Positions 34,729 to 45,000 of a DNA stretch of 64,000 nt are shown piece after piece (within the stretch, counting starts at the first letter, position 1; every line of letters starts with the position of its first letter). The DNA is taken from NCBI GenBank assembly GCA_015654835.1, contig JAATGG010000090.1, positions 62,001-126,000 of the forward strand, in the 5' to 3' direction. Position numbers and translations under genes: made by a program. Below the pieces are notes generated by a model. That model ran no database searches. It was not told where the DNA came from and saw only the letters and a list, made by a program, of their open reading frames with translations. This DNA is from Terriglobales bacterium. GTDB lineage: Bacteria > Acidobacteriota > Terriglobia > Terriglobales > Acidobacteriaceae.

Positions 34729-36879
34729 CTATTGAACGTTCACGGTGCGATTTCCTTCGTACTGCAGGATGTGGTAGTACGCCTCCCAATCGTTCCAGTC
34801 AATCGGCGGTGGAACAGGGATCTGCGGATCTTCGAGGAATTGCTCAAAATGAGCAAGTGCTGCCTGTGTACGCGCGACGCCGGTCAGCCAATCGCCACGA
34901 TACCAATTGCGCCATTGTCCGTACTCTGCAGCTTTCTCCGCATCTCTAAGACGATTAAGCGCACTCTCCGCCTTTTCAATCTCCTCACGCGCCGTGGCAG
35001 CGTGGCCCGATTCATACTCCAGGACGGCGCGTGCCACGTGCAGCAACATATCGTTGCCTTCCATATTGATTGAAATCATTGTCAGCACCTGCGCCTGGTA
35101 GAAGTCCCGGCGAGACGGGTCTACCTTCTGCACTGTCTGTTGCGCCTTTGCATACAACGATTGCCAGCGGGGTTGTGCCTCGCCGCATACGGATTGCTGG
35201 CGCGTTGCCTGCTCCATGAGCCAGCGCTGCCGATTGTCAGGACCCAGGATGTGGGGAGTCTGCCATTTCGGCGCCTGATCCGGCAGCACGTAGGTGGGCA
35301 TATCGACTTCTGCATAGAGCAGCATTTCCCGCGCCACTGTGTGATACATCTGATCGCCGTATTCCTGTCCGCCAGGCGTATGAGCGGGGGCGGCAAAGTA
35401 TTGGTTGTAAATCTCTGCAACGTCATCTGCAGCAGGGGCACCGAACTGATCCTTGGCCCAGCGGTGATAATACTCACCGGCCTGTCCTGCAGAGAGAGAC
35501 CCCCAGGCCGCTTCCATCACGGCGCGAGCAGACATCGTGACGGGCCGAAGATCGCTTGTGTTAACCAGGTAGAATTGCGTGGCGCCAGCCTGTGCAAAGC
35601 GGGTTGTCTCCGATAGCAGACGATCCAGTGGCACCATCTCAGACAATTGATTCGCTTCATTATTCATCATGGCGATATGCAGGTAGGCACCCTGCCCTTT
35701 GTTCACCTGGCCGTTATCTTGCAGTTTGCCATATCCTGTATCCGACCACACCGTGATGACTTCCGGCGGAATCGTGAGCGCGCCTTTTTTCATCAACTGA
35801 TTGCCCTCTGCCCACAGATCCGTGACAAACAATGCATTCGGATAGCGTTCGCGAACAATCTTCATCTGATCGGCGATGGCCTGACTGATTCTTCCGCCCA
35901 ACGCTTTGTCGTTATCCTTCACCGAAGGGTCCGAGGAGGAGTAAGCTGTATCGGAAAGGCCACGCAGTCCGACCTCCCAGAGCACCTCCTGGCCTGGAGC
36001 GTAAGTATTCACTGCATTTCTCCATGCACGCTGAAGGATATCGGCATGATGCGTGTAGTCGTACGGAACCCCTTTCGGCCATCGTGCGATGTTAACTCCC
36101 AAGGGCGTGGCATGATGTTGCGACAACAGCAACCCTCTGTCAGCTACCAGCTTCACTTGACCATCATCCGGGAAGATCCAGGTTCCCGGAACTACCATGT
36201 TTCCTTTGAGCCGCAGAATCGTCTCGAAGATACGGTTCCACGCATCGAGCGAGATGCCACTGTGCTCGTTTGCTTTGGCAGGCGCCCACCCAGTAAGAAG
36301 GTCCTCGTCGTTAATGAAGAAACCGCGGAAGCGATAGAGGGGGCCGGGGTCGCTGCGGGAATAGTCGCCGGGCAACTCAATCACGGTCTGCCGCTTCGGT
36401 TCGTGATCCGTCCACAAGTACATCGGGTCCACTCCCAGCACTTCCTGCGAGAACGTGTAAATGGCATAGATCGTACCGCGCATGTCCGCTCCACGAAGCA
36501 GAACTTCATCGTATTTCTCTGCAGAATTGTGTTCGTGCGCAACCTGCAAGGTAAACGATTCTGGTGGAGCAGGTTCTTTTGCCGACGCAGGAGCGATCGT
36601 TCCGATAACAAGCAGCGTGCCGCCTCCCTGGCGCTCGTGAACGATTCGAGGTGTCGCGCCAAATACTTTCGACATATCATTGGCCAGATCGCGAGTAGCC
36701 AATTGAACGGGTTCCGGGGCCGATGCACTCACTAAAATGGCAGTATTACGGTCAATGCGAATGGGCTGTACTTTCTGAGCCAACACAGCAGCACTCCCAA
36801 ACATCAGACCCACTAGAGATACCGTGATTGCGCGGCGGACTAAGCAAGGGAAACAGGATCTCACTTTAGATTTCTCCAT
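34729..36879 (-). CDS. xylan alpha-1,2-glucuronidase (GH115)
   Basis: GH115 enzymes take off 4-O-methyl-glucuronic acid from xylan, also on internal residues. The protein (716 residues from ATG 36879) begins with EKSKVRSCFPCLVRRAITVS and a signal peptide cut near AVLAQ. Family features are YDEVLLRGADMRGTIYAIYTFSQ, YRFRGFFINDEDLLTGWAP, PGTWIFPDDGQVKLVADRG, QHHATPLGVNIARWP and SDTGYGKLQDNGQ. The catalytic acids are not settled by me. A longer frame to 37026 would overlap the promoter region of the gene and lacks a signal at its N-terminus. It forms a unit with GH43-like and GH51 genes. Confidence 0.92.
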   Translation of the reverse strand: MEKSKVRSCFPCLVRRAITVSLVGLMFGSAAVLAQKVQPIRIDRNTAILVSASAPEPVQLATRDLANDMSKVFGATPRIVHERQGGGTLLVIGTIAPASAKEPAPPESFTLQVAHEHNSAEKYDEVLLRGADMRGTIYAIYTFSQEVLGVDPMYLWTDHEPKRQTVIELPGDYSRSDPGPLYRFRGFFINDEDLLTGWAPAKANEHSGISLDAWNRIFETILRLKGNMVVPGTWIFPDDGQVKLVADRGLLLSQHHATPLGVNIARWPKGVPYDYTHHADILQRAWRNAVNTYAPGQEVLWEVGLRGLSDTAYSSSDPSVKDNDKALGGRISQAIADQMKIVRERYPNALFVTDLWAEGNQLMKKGALTIPPEVITVWSDTGYGKLQDNGQVNKGQGAYLHIAMMNNEANQLSEMVPLDRLLSETTRFAQAGATQFYLVNTSDLRPVTMSARAVMEAAWGSLSAGQAGEYYHRWAKDQFGAPAADDVAEIYNQYFAAPAHTPGGQEYGDQMYHTVAREMLLYAEVDMPTYVLPDQAPKWQTPHILGPDNRQRWLMEQATRQQSVCGEAQPRWQSLYAKAQQTVQKVDPSRRDFYQAQVLTMISINMEGNDMLLHVARAVLEYESGHAATAREEIEKAESALNRLRDAEKAAEYGQWRNWYRGDWLTGVARTQAALAHFEQFLEDPQIPVPPPIDWNDWEAYYHILQYEGNRTVNVQ

Positions 36880-36973
36880 TTGCTCTGGATGCTCAAACTG
36901 AACGGGCAAGCCCGCAGCGGGGAGCGGAGGACCGCTCCGCAGATGCTCCTCGCGAAACGCGAGGAGTGCCGGG

Positions 36974-38023
36974 TCAGCGTGAGCCTTGGCTGTCCCAGTG
37001 AAGATCGGGCATTGGTTTATCTCCATGCCAGAGAATTGGGATCATCGAAATATAGTAGGTTTTCCCCTGGTCATTGTTTCCCTGATAGAAGAGATATGTT
37101 TTCTTGCCATCCTGCAAGATACCCGGGTGTCCAGACTCAGAGAGATTCCAGCTTCCGGGAACTCCATTTGGCAGAAAAGGTGAATCCGACAGCCGCTTCC
37201 ATCTGCGGCCATCCCGGCTCATTGCGACGCCGATCTGCTGTGGCCGGTTATTATAAGCGCCGGCATAAAACATGTAGTAATGCCGCCCGTGCCGCACAAC
37301 ACTGGGAGCCTCAATACAAAGCTCCTCCCATGGCAATGTTGGAGCAAGCAAGGGGCCATCTTTTGTGAGATCGTGCCATGCACCGGCACCGAAGTCAGAA
37401 TCAAGATCCGCTTCCGCCATACCGATCATCTGACGCTTCATCTCCGGATCTCTTGTGGCGAAATAGAGGTATGCCTTGTTCTTCTCCGGAACCGTGATGA
37501 CCTCGGCATCGATCGCCCGGCCTACACTCCATTTAGAAGCCGCTGGTTTGTAGACCGGATTCGAGGCATCGTGGATAAAGTGGACCCCATCATTCGAAAC
37601 GGCATGACAAATTGCATCGGCACTGCCTCGCCCATAAGTCTGATAGAAGAGGTGGACCTTTCCCCGAATGACGCGAGCACCAGGCGCCGCGATACCTCGG
37701 CTCTCCGCGACCTGACTGGGCAACAACTCTCCTACCTTGCCCCAGTGAGCGAGATCCCGGCTCTCTGCAATTCCTATACTCCATCCGCTTTCTTCATTGT
37801 CGGCAACCAGCCCATGATGCTGCTCCGAAGGGGGAATGCTGTAGTAAAGAAGATAGCGACCTTCGAACTCCACGACAGAGGGATCTTTGGCGAAGGGCAG
37901 TCCCTTTCGCGAGGTGTCAGAGAAATAGACTCTCGGCCGGACAGCAGAGCTACCTTGGGCAATCAATTGGTTATGCGGAATGAAGGCTGCGAGCAGAAGA
38001 GCGGCTAGTGCGGACTTGATCAT
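36974..38023 (-). CDS. GH43-like five-bladed beta-propeller glycosidase
   Basis: This 349-residue secreted protein has a signal peptide (SALAALLLAAFIPHNQLIAQG) and a five-bladed propeller of the GH43/GH62/GH117 group. Candidate catalytic acids are the Asp in FAKDPSVVEFEGRYLLYYS (general base), the Asp in SVGRAIDAEVITV, and the Glu in CIEAPSVVRHGRHYYMFYAG (general acid). The usual substrates are xylo-oligosaccharides or arabinosyl side chains, fitting the neighbouring GH115 and GH51 genes. Exact family placement (GH43 versus a relative) would need a profile search. ATG 38023, preceded by CAGGGAATAAAA, is preferred over 38041. Confidence 0.8.
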   Translation of the reverse strand: MIKSALAALLLAAFIPHNQLIAQGSSAVRPRVYFSDTSRKGLPFAKDPSVVEFEGRYLLYYSIPPSEQHHGLVADNEESGWSIGIAESRDLAHWGKVGELLPSQVAESRGIAAPGARVIRGKVHLFYQTYGRGSADAICHAVSNDGVHFIHDASNPVYKPAASKWSVGRAIDAEVITVPEKNKAYLYFATRDPEMKRQMIGMAEADLDSDFGAGAWHDLTKDGPLLAPTLPWEELCIEAPSVVRHGRHYYMFYAGAYNNRPQQIGVAMSRDGRRWKRLSDSPFLPNGVPGSWNLSESGHPGILQDGKKTYLFYQGNNDQGKTYYISMIPILWHGDKPMPDLHWDSQGSR

Positions 38024-38105
38024 TTTTATTCCCTGACGCATCTTACCGATGGCGTCGACAGGAAGAATGGATCAAATGAACTAGGCCTGCTCTCTTTTTG
38101 AGAAG

Positions 38106-38777
38106 CTAGATATTGTCGAGCTGAATGATGCCCCGCTTCAGCGCCAGCACCGAAGCTTCAGTGCGGTCCTGCACCTGCATTTTGCTGATAATACTGTTGA
38201 CGTGATTGCGAACCGTGTATTCGCTGATTGCAAATTTCTCGCCAATCCCCTTGTTGGTGAGGCCTTTGGCAACCCAATGAAGGATTTCTATCTCCCGTGA
38301 AGTAAGAGCATCGCGTTCACATCGCTGCGCCAGCTTCTTTGCAAGCACAGGATTCAGGTATCGTTTGCCCGAGTACACGCGACGTATCGCATGTACTATC
38401 TCATCCTGAGGAGCATTCTTCGTGATGTACCCGGAGGCGCCGGAGGCAAGGGCGCGGAAAATCTCTTCGTCGGTTTCATAGCTGGAAATCATAAGGATGC
38501 GCGCGGTCAAAAAGCGCCTTCTGATGATAGCTATGGACTCCAGGCCACCGATATCCGGCATGCGGAGATCAAGCAGGAACACATCTACAGCCTCCTCCGG
38601 TGCAATCGTATCGATCTGCTTTACCGACGCTAGGGTGGCAATCACCTGTATATCCGAGTGGGTCGACAACATGCTACTGAGCCCCACAAGGATCGCAGGA
38701 TGGTCGTCAATGATGATGATCCTGGCCGGATTCGTATTGGGCGGCAATGAAAAGACAGGCGATTCCGTGTTATTCAC
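38106..38777 (-). CDS. NarL/LuxR-family response regulator
   Basis: This 223-residue regulator has a receiver domain with the acid pair in IIIDDHPAIL, the phosphoacceptor Asp in VFLLDLRMPD, the conserved Ser in LMISSYETDEE and Lys in GYITKNAP. Its C-terminal LuxR helix-turn-helix is LTSREIEILHWVAKGLTNKG...ISEYTVRNHVNSI. It overlaps the sensor-kinase gene by ATGA, so the two form a pair. It is the last gene of the sensory operon and probably activates the xylan genes next to it and/or the TonB receptor gene; that target is inference. Confidence 0.95.
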   Translation of the reverse strand: MNNTESPVFSLPPNTNPARIIIIDDHPAILVGLSSMLSTHSDIQVIATLASVKQIDTIAPEEAVDVFLLDLRMPDIGGLESIAIIRRRFLTARILMISSYETDEEIFRALASGASGYITKNAPQDEIVHAIRRVYSGKRYLNPVLAKKLAQRCERDALTSREIEILHWVAKGLTNKGIGEKFAISEYTVRNHVNSIISKMQVQDRTEASVLALKRGIIQLDNI

Positions 38778-40210
38778 AGGCGATTGTTCTCCTTCCTCAA
38801 GTTTGATAAAGCCCTCATCAGGCGGGCGGGTCTCTGACCGGAAGGTACGGATACTCTGACAAGAGTTCCAGCACCTAGCGAGCTGGATACTTCAAGCGTG
38901 CCTCCATGAGAATGTGCCCTCGTATTCATCGCACGGAGTCCGAAGCCACCGCGGCGCTTTGCTGCCGGCACGAAGCCGCAGCCATCATCGCGAATTTCAA
39001 GAACCGCTACTTCATCGAGGACTTGCAGCGAGATTGCGATGCAGGAGGGAGCGGCATGACGTATCGCGTTCGTTATTGCCTCGTGGCCGATCCTAAGGAG
39101 GACATCCTCGACTGCGTGCGGTATTCGAGAAAGATCCCCCTGCACATTTACCGAGAACCGGACATTGCCCCCACGGGTAAGTACCTCGCCCTGTTGCCGG
39201 AGATTCTCCAGCACACTTCCGGCATCGAGGTCCGCAGGCTTCAGCATCGCGATGGAGCGTCTCGCATCTTCCTGACAGTGCGAAACCATGCCAATCGCGA
39301 GGTCAACCTGTTTTTCGAGATTGAGGGCACCCAAGCGCATCGCGTTCCGGACCGCTTGCAATTGAAAGGCGATGCCGGTGAAGCTCTGCGCAAGCGTATC
39401 GTGAAGGTCATGCGCCATTCGGGTGCGCTCATCGAGAACCAGCTTGAATCGCCATCGTTCCATGCGGACATAGAGCATCATGATCCCCAACCCCAGAGCC
39501 ATCGCGCAGCCTGTCACTTCAAGCACGTGGGTGCGATTCCAGAACGGAGGAGGCGAGACGACTTTGACGTCATCCGCAGAGCGAGGAATGACGGTAAACG
39601 GCACAGCCTCACCACTGCGACGATCATCCATGATGCAGATGCCCCGCACTCGGATGACCGATCTGAGGTCGAGCTTTCTTGACCGTGTTTTTGTTGGATC
39701 TATCGGCAGTTCGGCGACGAATGATTCGCGCCCACCATCCAGCAGCAGCCAGCGCACTCCATTGGCATTTCGGACTTCCCTGAGGACTCCTTCTGTCTCA
39801 ACAAACATGCGGTCGTAATTACCCGACGCGGCCATATTTACTGTTACAGATACTGCGGGATCAGGAACCCCGGGATTCAGAACTCTGACATCGGATGCAC
39901 TGAGGCGCGATGAGTAGCGCCCCTGACTGAGTCTCCCCTTCACAAGGACTTCATCACCGATGTGCAAGCCTGGGACTGGAGCACTCAGGCTCACCTCCAT
40001 TCCACCTGTTCGGTCCTGAATAAAGAGAGGCATGCCTGTCTTATTGACCACTCCTCGAACTACATGGTCCGTCTCCCGAGCGCCTACGTCCAAACGAAGA
40101 AGCCCAATGGGCTCTACTCTGCTTGCTGCCGGCACCTGGCAGCGGATTTCGGCAGAAGGGCCGACGCTCAGACAGAGAGTCAGCAGGACATAGACTCTGG
40201 AACGGATCAT
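38774..40210 (-). CDS. sensor histidine kinase with exported OB-like sensing domain
   Basis: This 478-residue kinase of the NarX/DesK (HisKA_3) type has a signal-like N-terminus (VYVLLTLCLSVGP). The exported region at about residues 40-190 resembles an OB-fold (VVRGVVNKTGMPLFIQDRTGG, GDEVLVKGRLSQG), as found in other acidobacterial sensors. One membrane helix follows (TGCAMALGLGIMMLYVRM), then RMAHDLHDTLAQSFTGIAFQL with the phosphoacceptor His and a HATPase_c domain (GHEAITNAIRHA, DDGCGF). ATG 40210 overlaps the preceding gene by 4 bp. It probably works with the lipoprotein and LamG-like protein upstream to sense sugar outside the cell. Confidence 0.92.
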   Translation of the reverse strand: MIRSRVYVLLTLCLSVGPSAEIRCQVPAASRVEPIGLLRLDVGARETDHVVRGVVNKTGMPLFIQDRTGGMEVSLSAPVPGLHIGDEVLVKGRLSQGRYSSRLSASDVRVLNPGVPDPAVSVTVNMAASGNYDRMFVETEGVLREVRNANGVRWLLLDGGRESFVAELPIDPTKTRSRKLDLRSVIRVRGICIMDDRRSGEAVPFTVIPRSADDVKVVSPPPFWNRTHVLEVTGCAMALGLGIMMLYVRMERWRFKLVLDERTRMAHDLHDTLAQSFTGIAFQLQAVRNAMRLGALNLEKQVDLAIGMVSHCQEDARRSIAMLKPADLDAGSVLENLRQQGEVLTRGGNVRFSVNVQGDLSRIPHAVEDVLLRIGHEAITNAIRHAAPSCIAISLQVLDEVAVLEIRDDGCGFVPAAKRRGGFGLRAMNTRAHSHGGTLEVSSSLGAGTLVRVSVPSGQRPARLMRALSNLRKENNRL

Positions 40211-40893
40211 CGAAGGGCCTCGACCGAGATTCGGCGCCAAGTGCCTCCCGCAGCAAACGAGCGGAGTCCGAATGCGCCCTGCCTGTCGCATCCATTTGCA
40301 TCATCGAAGGCTGCCGATGCTATCTCTTTTCCATTTGCATCAAAGGCGGCCGCGCTGATGGCGCATCCTTTAGCGAAAACGGCGAGGTGGTACCAAACAT
40401 TCGGGTAGACTCCCTGTGCAATCCGGATTCTCCTCAAGGGAGTGAAGCCGTAATCCATCTTGCCGAGCAGGAGTTCGTCAGGAAGTCGAATCCCCACATA
40501 GTACCCATAAAATGCGTTAGTCCCTTCCTCGGGCCGTGTAACTCGAACGATGACCCCAGCATCGCCAAACGTGCTCGTAAGCCGCACATCCGCATCCATG
40601 CGGTAGTCGGCAGTATTCTCCTGGCCTGTAACCATTTTTGTTCCAGTATCGTCAGAATTATTCGATACGGCACCATTCATAATCTGCCAGTTGCCGCCAT
40701 AGCTTACCCATTCGTCCATCCTTCCATCGCTGAAATGATCCTGATACGGAAGCCGGCCACCGGTGCGCCATGGAAAGATGAGCGCGGCCGCGAGCAGGCC
40801 GCCAGCGACAATCACAGTAAACAGCGACCACCTCAGCACTCTTCGAATAGGAAGATTGGCCAATGACCCCCATATCTTTGAATAGATCGTCAT
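40207..40893 (-). CDS. membrane-anchored LamG/jelly-roll-type protein
   Basis: This 228-residue protein has one membrane helix (LFTVIVAGGLLAAALIFPW, about 23-42) and an exported domain that looks like a concanavalin-type jelly roll (LamG or 3-keto-disaccharide-hydrolase-like). Segments supporting this are YQDHFSDGRMDEWVSYGGNWQIMNG, YRMDADVRLTSTFGDAGVIVRV, YYVGIRLPDELLLGKM and CDRQGAFGLRSFAAGGTW. Such folds commonly bind sugars. It overlaps the gene before and after it by ATGA, so it is firmly part of a four-gene sensory unit. It may be the sugar-reading partner of the sensor kinase; no enzymatic residues are apparent. Confidence 0.75.
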   Translation of the reverse strand: MTIYSKIWGSLANLPIRRVLRWSLFTVIVAGGLLAAALIFPWRTGGRLPYQDHFSDGRMDEWVSYGGNWQIMNGAVSNNSDDTGTKMVTGQENTADYRMDADVRLTSTFGDAGVIVRVTRPEEGTNAFYGYYVGIRLPDELLLGKMDYGFTPLRRIRIAQGVYPNVWYHLAVFAKGCAISAAAFDANGKEIASAAFDDANGCDRQGAFGLRSFAAGGTWRRISVEALR

Positions 40894-41888
40894 CGATCGA
40901 ACCCCTTGTAGGGCTTGAGAAATTCCTGCGCCGGGGCAGAATCGACATTCGTTCTGGTAAGCAACATGGGCTTCACCGTATAAGAACGCGGAGTAGCGCC
41001 ATGCAGGACGGCGCCCATAATTTCGTGAACAGCAAGGTAGCCAATCTCATAGGTATTTTGCGCAATCAGGCCGTTCAAGTGCCCGGACCGGAGTTCATCG
41101 AGAAGATCGGACTCCTGATCACAGGCGATGATCGCGGGGCGGCTCGCACTGTTGAGACTCTGCAGAGAGGATAGGACATTTTGGGTTCCGCTGACGCTGA
41201 CTGTGAAGATCGCGTTTGGTTTCGCGTGGACGGTACCGAGATCGTCCACCTCCGCGTCATAGGTCCGCGTCATGTTGTTCCGGGTGAATGTTCTGGCGGC
41301 GATGCGAATGGAGGGGTAGCGCCTGTGAATTTCAGCCTCGAAGCTTGCCGCACGCGCCAGGGTGGCAGAACTGGACGGATCAATACCGACGATTGCAACT
41401 GCTCCTCTTCCGTGAATCAGTCCAGCAACCGCCTCCGCCCCAAGGCGGCCGGTTTCCGTATCGTCGCTTGTGATCGTCGCAACAGGCGGTGTCAAGGGCA
41501 TCGCCAGGTCATTCGAGGTAATAACGATCGGAATGCCATCGCGCTGTGCCCTGGCTGTAATTGGAACGAGAGCCGAGGCTTGCGCCGGCGCAAGAATGAT
41601 GCCGTCGACTCGCCGCTTCAGCTCCTGCTGAACGAGATCAATTTGCCTCTCGAAATCATCCTCGTGCGTCGGCGCATTCCAGTACCGCTGACAATGCACC
41701 TCCAAACATGCCTTGTATACTCCCGCATGCATCCCCTTCCAGAGATCCATCGTCGTCAAGGGGGTGATGAGAGCAATAACAGGCACCTTCACAGGCCTGC
41801 TGCATGAGGGCAGCGACACCAAGAGGAAGAGAATAATGACCGCACGTACGAAACCGGCGGCGCATTGTTTCGCAGTGCTTCGTCGCAT
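40890..41888 (-). CDS. sugar-binding lipoprotein (LacI/RbsB-type periplasmic fold)
   Basis: This 332-residue exported lipoprotein has a hydrophobic leader (AVIILFLLVSLPSC) with a lipobox Cys, followed by a type I periplasmic binding fold of the ribose/galactose-binding group: VPVIALITPLTTMDLWKGMH, VDGIILAPAQASALVPI, RDGIPIVITSNDLAMPL, ITSDDTETGRLGAEAVAGLI, and PAIIACDQES near the end. No ABC transporter genes accompany it. Instead it is joined by ATGA to a LamG-like gene and then a kinase, so it probably feeds sugar binding into signalling. ATG 41888 is preferred to the long frame from 42053. Confidence 0.85.
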   Translation of the reverse strand: MRRSTAKQCAAGFVRAVIILFLLVSLPSCSRPVKVPVIALITPLTTMDLWKGMHAGVYKACLEVHCQRYWNAPTHEDDFERQIDLVQQELKRRVDGIILAPAQASALVPITARAQRDGIPIVITSNDLAMPLTPPVATITSDDTETGRLGAEAVAGLIHGRGAVAIVGIDPSSSATLARAASFEAEIHRRYPSIRIAARTFTRNNMTRTYDAEVDDLGTVHAKPNAIFTVSVSGTQNVLSSLQSLNSASRPAIIACDQESDLLDELRSGHLNGLIAQNTYEIGYLAVHEIMGAVLHGATPRSYTVKPMLLTRTNVDSAPAQEFLKPYKGFDR

Positions 41889-42083
41889 CCTGTCACCCGG
41901 CGGCAGATGGTTAGAATATTCGCCACGCAGCGGGTCCATTATAGCCACATGGCTGGAAAGATGTCGGTGTCGTTTCGGCGTCTGCAAAAAGCTGCCCACG
42001 ATACTCCAGGAAAAGCGCGCTTCAGCAGGTGGATTCCGATTGAAGAAATCCATTGCTGAAGCTCGCTTTCTCTGTTGGCAGTA

Positions 42084-45000
42084 CTAAAATACCAGCTTCG
42101 CACCAAATGCCATTGTTCGAGGCTGTCCAGTGGTACCGGTGATTTGACCAAAGTTAGTTGGATTGCTGAGTGTGGCATTAGGAGTAGAGAAGTTCGGGTG
42201 ATTGAAGATGTTGAATGCGTCGGCCCGAAGCTGAAGGTTCATGTGCTCAACGACTATGCGCTTTGAAAGGGTCATGTCCCATTGCTGGTATCTGGGACCA
42301 TACAGCAGGTTATAGGCTGAGTTCCCGAAGGTATACGGCGCAGGTGCTGCAAATGCGGCATTATTGAACCAATGGCCAAGATTTTTCTTTTTGGGATACA
42401 ACGCCACACCATTCACGCGATTGGCCCTGCTGTTATACGAGCCTTGAACGCTGGTGTTGTAATTCACAGAGAAGGGTTGCCCTCCCTGATATTGCGTGAT
42501 GCCGGAAACCTCCCAGCCAGCAACCAACGTATTCGCGACAGATCCTAAATTTGCGAGCAGTCGCCGCTGATGACCGAAAGGAAGAGCATAGCTGTAGCTC
42601 ACGTTCAAGGTCTGCGGCGTGATTCCGCCAATGTTGCCGAACGAATCATCGGTATGCATGGGATCGACAAAGTTCTCTGTGCCAAGAACGCGAATCCACT
42701 CATACTCAGCATTGATCTGAAATCCCGACTCGAACCGCTTATGAACACCAATCTGCAGTGCGTTGCTGGTGGAGTGAAAGATCGGATCTGTCGTCAGATA
42801 GATCGAGGCAAAAGGCTGTATCGGCCGGCGCGGTTGGACGGCACCAGGTGCAGGTGTGGGCTGGTTAAGATCCGGGGTTGTATTACCTGGACCGTTGGAG
42901 TTGTTCTGTTTGAGATTGCGCTGGCCCACGTAGCCAACGCGGAGAGATGTGGTCCGACCGATCTGCTGCTCGATGGCCAGATTGTATTGCTCAGCATACG
43001 GTACTTCTGTCTTGTGCGCTGCGTTGACGCTGGGATTCGATGCGAAAGCGCCCGTTCCACCGAACGGTGCGTACATTGTTATAGCAGGCGCGCCTGTTGG
43101 TTGAGAGAACGTCTGCACACCAAAATAGGGAATGTTCTCGAAGGCGTAATTCTGGATGTAGTACTCAGGGAAAAGATTGTAGTACAGTCCGAAACCGCCG
43201 CGAACGACAGTCCGCGGGCGAGCCTGATAGGCAAAGCCGAATCGAGGCGCGATATTCTTGTTCGGCTGCCCTAGATAGGCAAACACATCCTGAGGCAGAT
43301 GGACATCGGACGCGAACACCATCGGGAGTCCGGAGAATGCAGGGATAGCCGGCTGCGGTGCAGAGGCTGACGGATAGTCCGAGCTGAACAGAACGATCTT
43401 CTGTAACTCCGGCACATAGAGCGAATTATTTCCGTAGGAGCTGTCATTGAGATGCTGGAGGTCATAACGAACTCCAAGACTCAGAGTCAGTTCTGGAATC
43501 GGACGCCAGTCGTCCTGAATAAACACACCTGCCTGATGAGAGACGTTCAGCAATTTCTGCGAATTTGGATTTGGCTTTTGCACAGAGGAAGGATAGCCAA
43601 GCAGAAAATCCGCATAGGCATTGCCGGAATACTGGCCGTTAAAGTTGTAAGATCCACGTTGCGGCGAAGCAGCGATAAGGTTTGCCGTGCTGTCATGCAA
43701 ATAGGAGAATCCTGCTTTGAAATTATGCTTCCCCATGGTTTTAGTAAATGTGCCGCTGAGCTGAATCGTCTGCCCAAGCACCTTGCTTCCTGCTTCGCCC
43801 ACTGAAGTGATATTGCTGATGGATATCTGTGGGGCACCTTGAATCACCTGAGGGCCGAGTCCCGGAATCATTGCCGAGAAATCGGTATTGTTGTTCTGCG
43901 GCGTTCTGTAGACAGGCAGATGAAGGTAGGCAGCCGTGAGATCGCCAACTGCGGTGGACGAAAAGATATGCGTCCAGCCCAACACCGTATTCATGTTTCT
44001 TTCCCCGACTCCCGACATGCCGCCGAACTTGCTGGTCGCACCGGTCGTTGGGTTAGGACCATACAGACCCGCAATGTAGCTGGCACGAACCATGTCCGCG
44101 TCCCCGATCTTGTGGTCGAGGCGGAAGGAATATCGATTTACAGTTTGGGTGTAGGGAACCAATTCATACGTATTCGTGCCGGTACCGCTCGTTGTTGGCA
44201 ATGGATAAAGAGTATCCTGCAACTGGCGGTCGACTGTATTGATTCGTTCAGTGGGTATCTGGTTTCCATAAAAAGCCTGACCTGTCAGTGGATCCTGAAG
44301 TACAAGCCCTGAAAACTGACTAAAGTCGCCTTTTCGCTGCGCAACGGTTGGCATCTGCGAGTTCAAATTTGAAGCCTGCAGAAGCCGGAACCCTTCGTAG
44401 TTAAAGAAGAAGAACGAACGGTTTGTTCCGTTGTAGATATGTGGGACTGAGATGGGTCCGGAGAAATTGCCCCCGTACTCGTTGCGAATGTACTTCGGCT
44501 TGGGCTGCGATCCCGCGAAATAAAACTTGGCGGCGGTTGCAGCAACGCGATTGAATTCCACAAGCATGCCATGATATTGATTTGTGCCGCCCTTGCTGAT
44601 CACAATGATCTGCGCTGCCTGGTTGTATTCAGCGGGAGCATTGGTGGTGAGTACCTTGAATTCTTCAATGCCATCAAGCGGAGGAACCTCACCGAGCGGG
44701 CGTTGCAGGCCCATGTTCATGTTCACACCGCCGTCAAGAGTGAAGCCTACAGCGCCCAATGCATTGCGGGCACCGGAGTTAATGGCCGGCGTAATGCCAT
44801 AAACCGGAATCTGATCCTGGCTGCCGGCTGCCTGCACACCAGGCGCCAACGCAAGCAATCCGGTGATGCCAAGTCTGCCATTCAGCGGCGTATTGGTGAT
44901 CGTCACCGAATCTATCAGCAATCCAACCGAAGGATCCGAGGTTTGAATTGGCGGAGCGTCGGCGGTTACGGTAACTTCTTCTTGCTGGGCACCGATCTGC

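Noticed and set aside
35647-36735. 362-codon frame opposite GH115
   Set aside because: Shadow frame; the GH115 motifs on the minus strand are unambiguous.
38906-39682. 258-codon frame opposite the sensor kinase
   Set aside because: The kinase motifs are intact on the minus strand; no domain is visible here.
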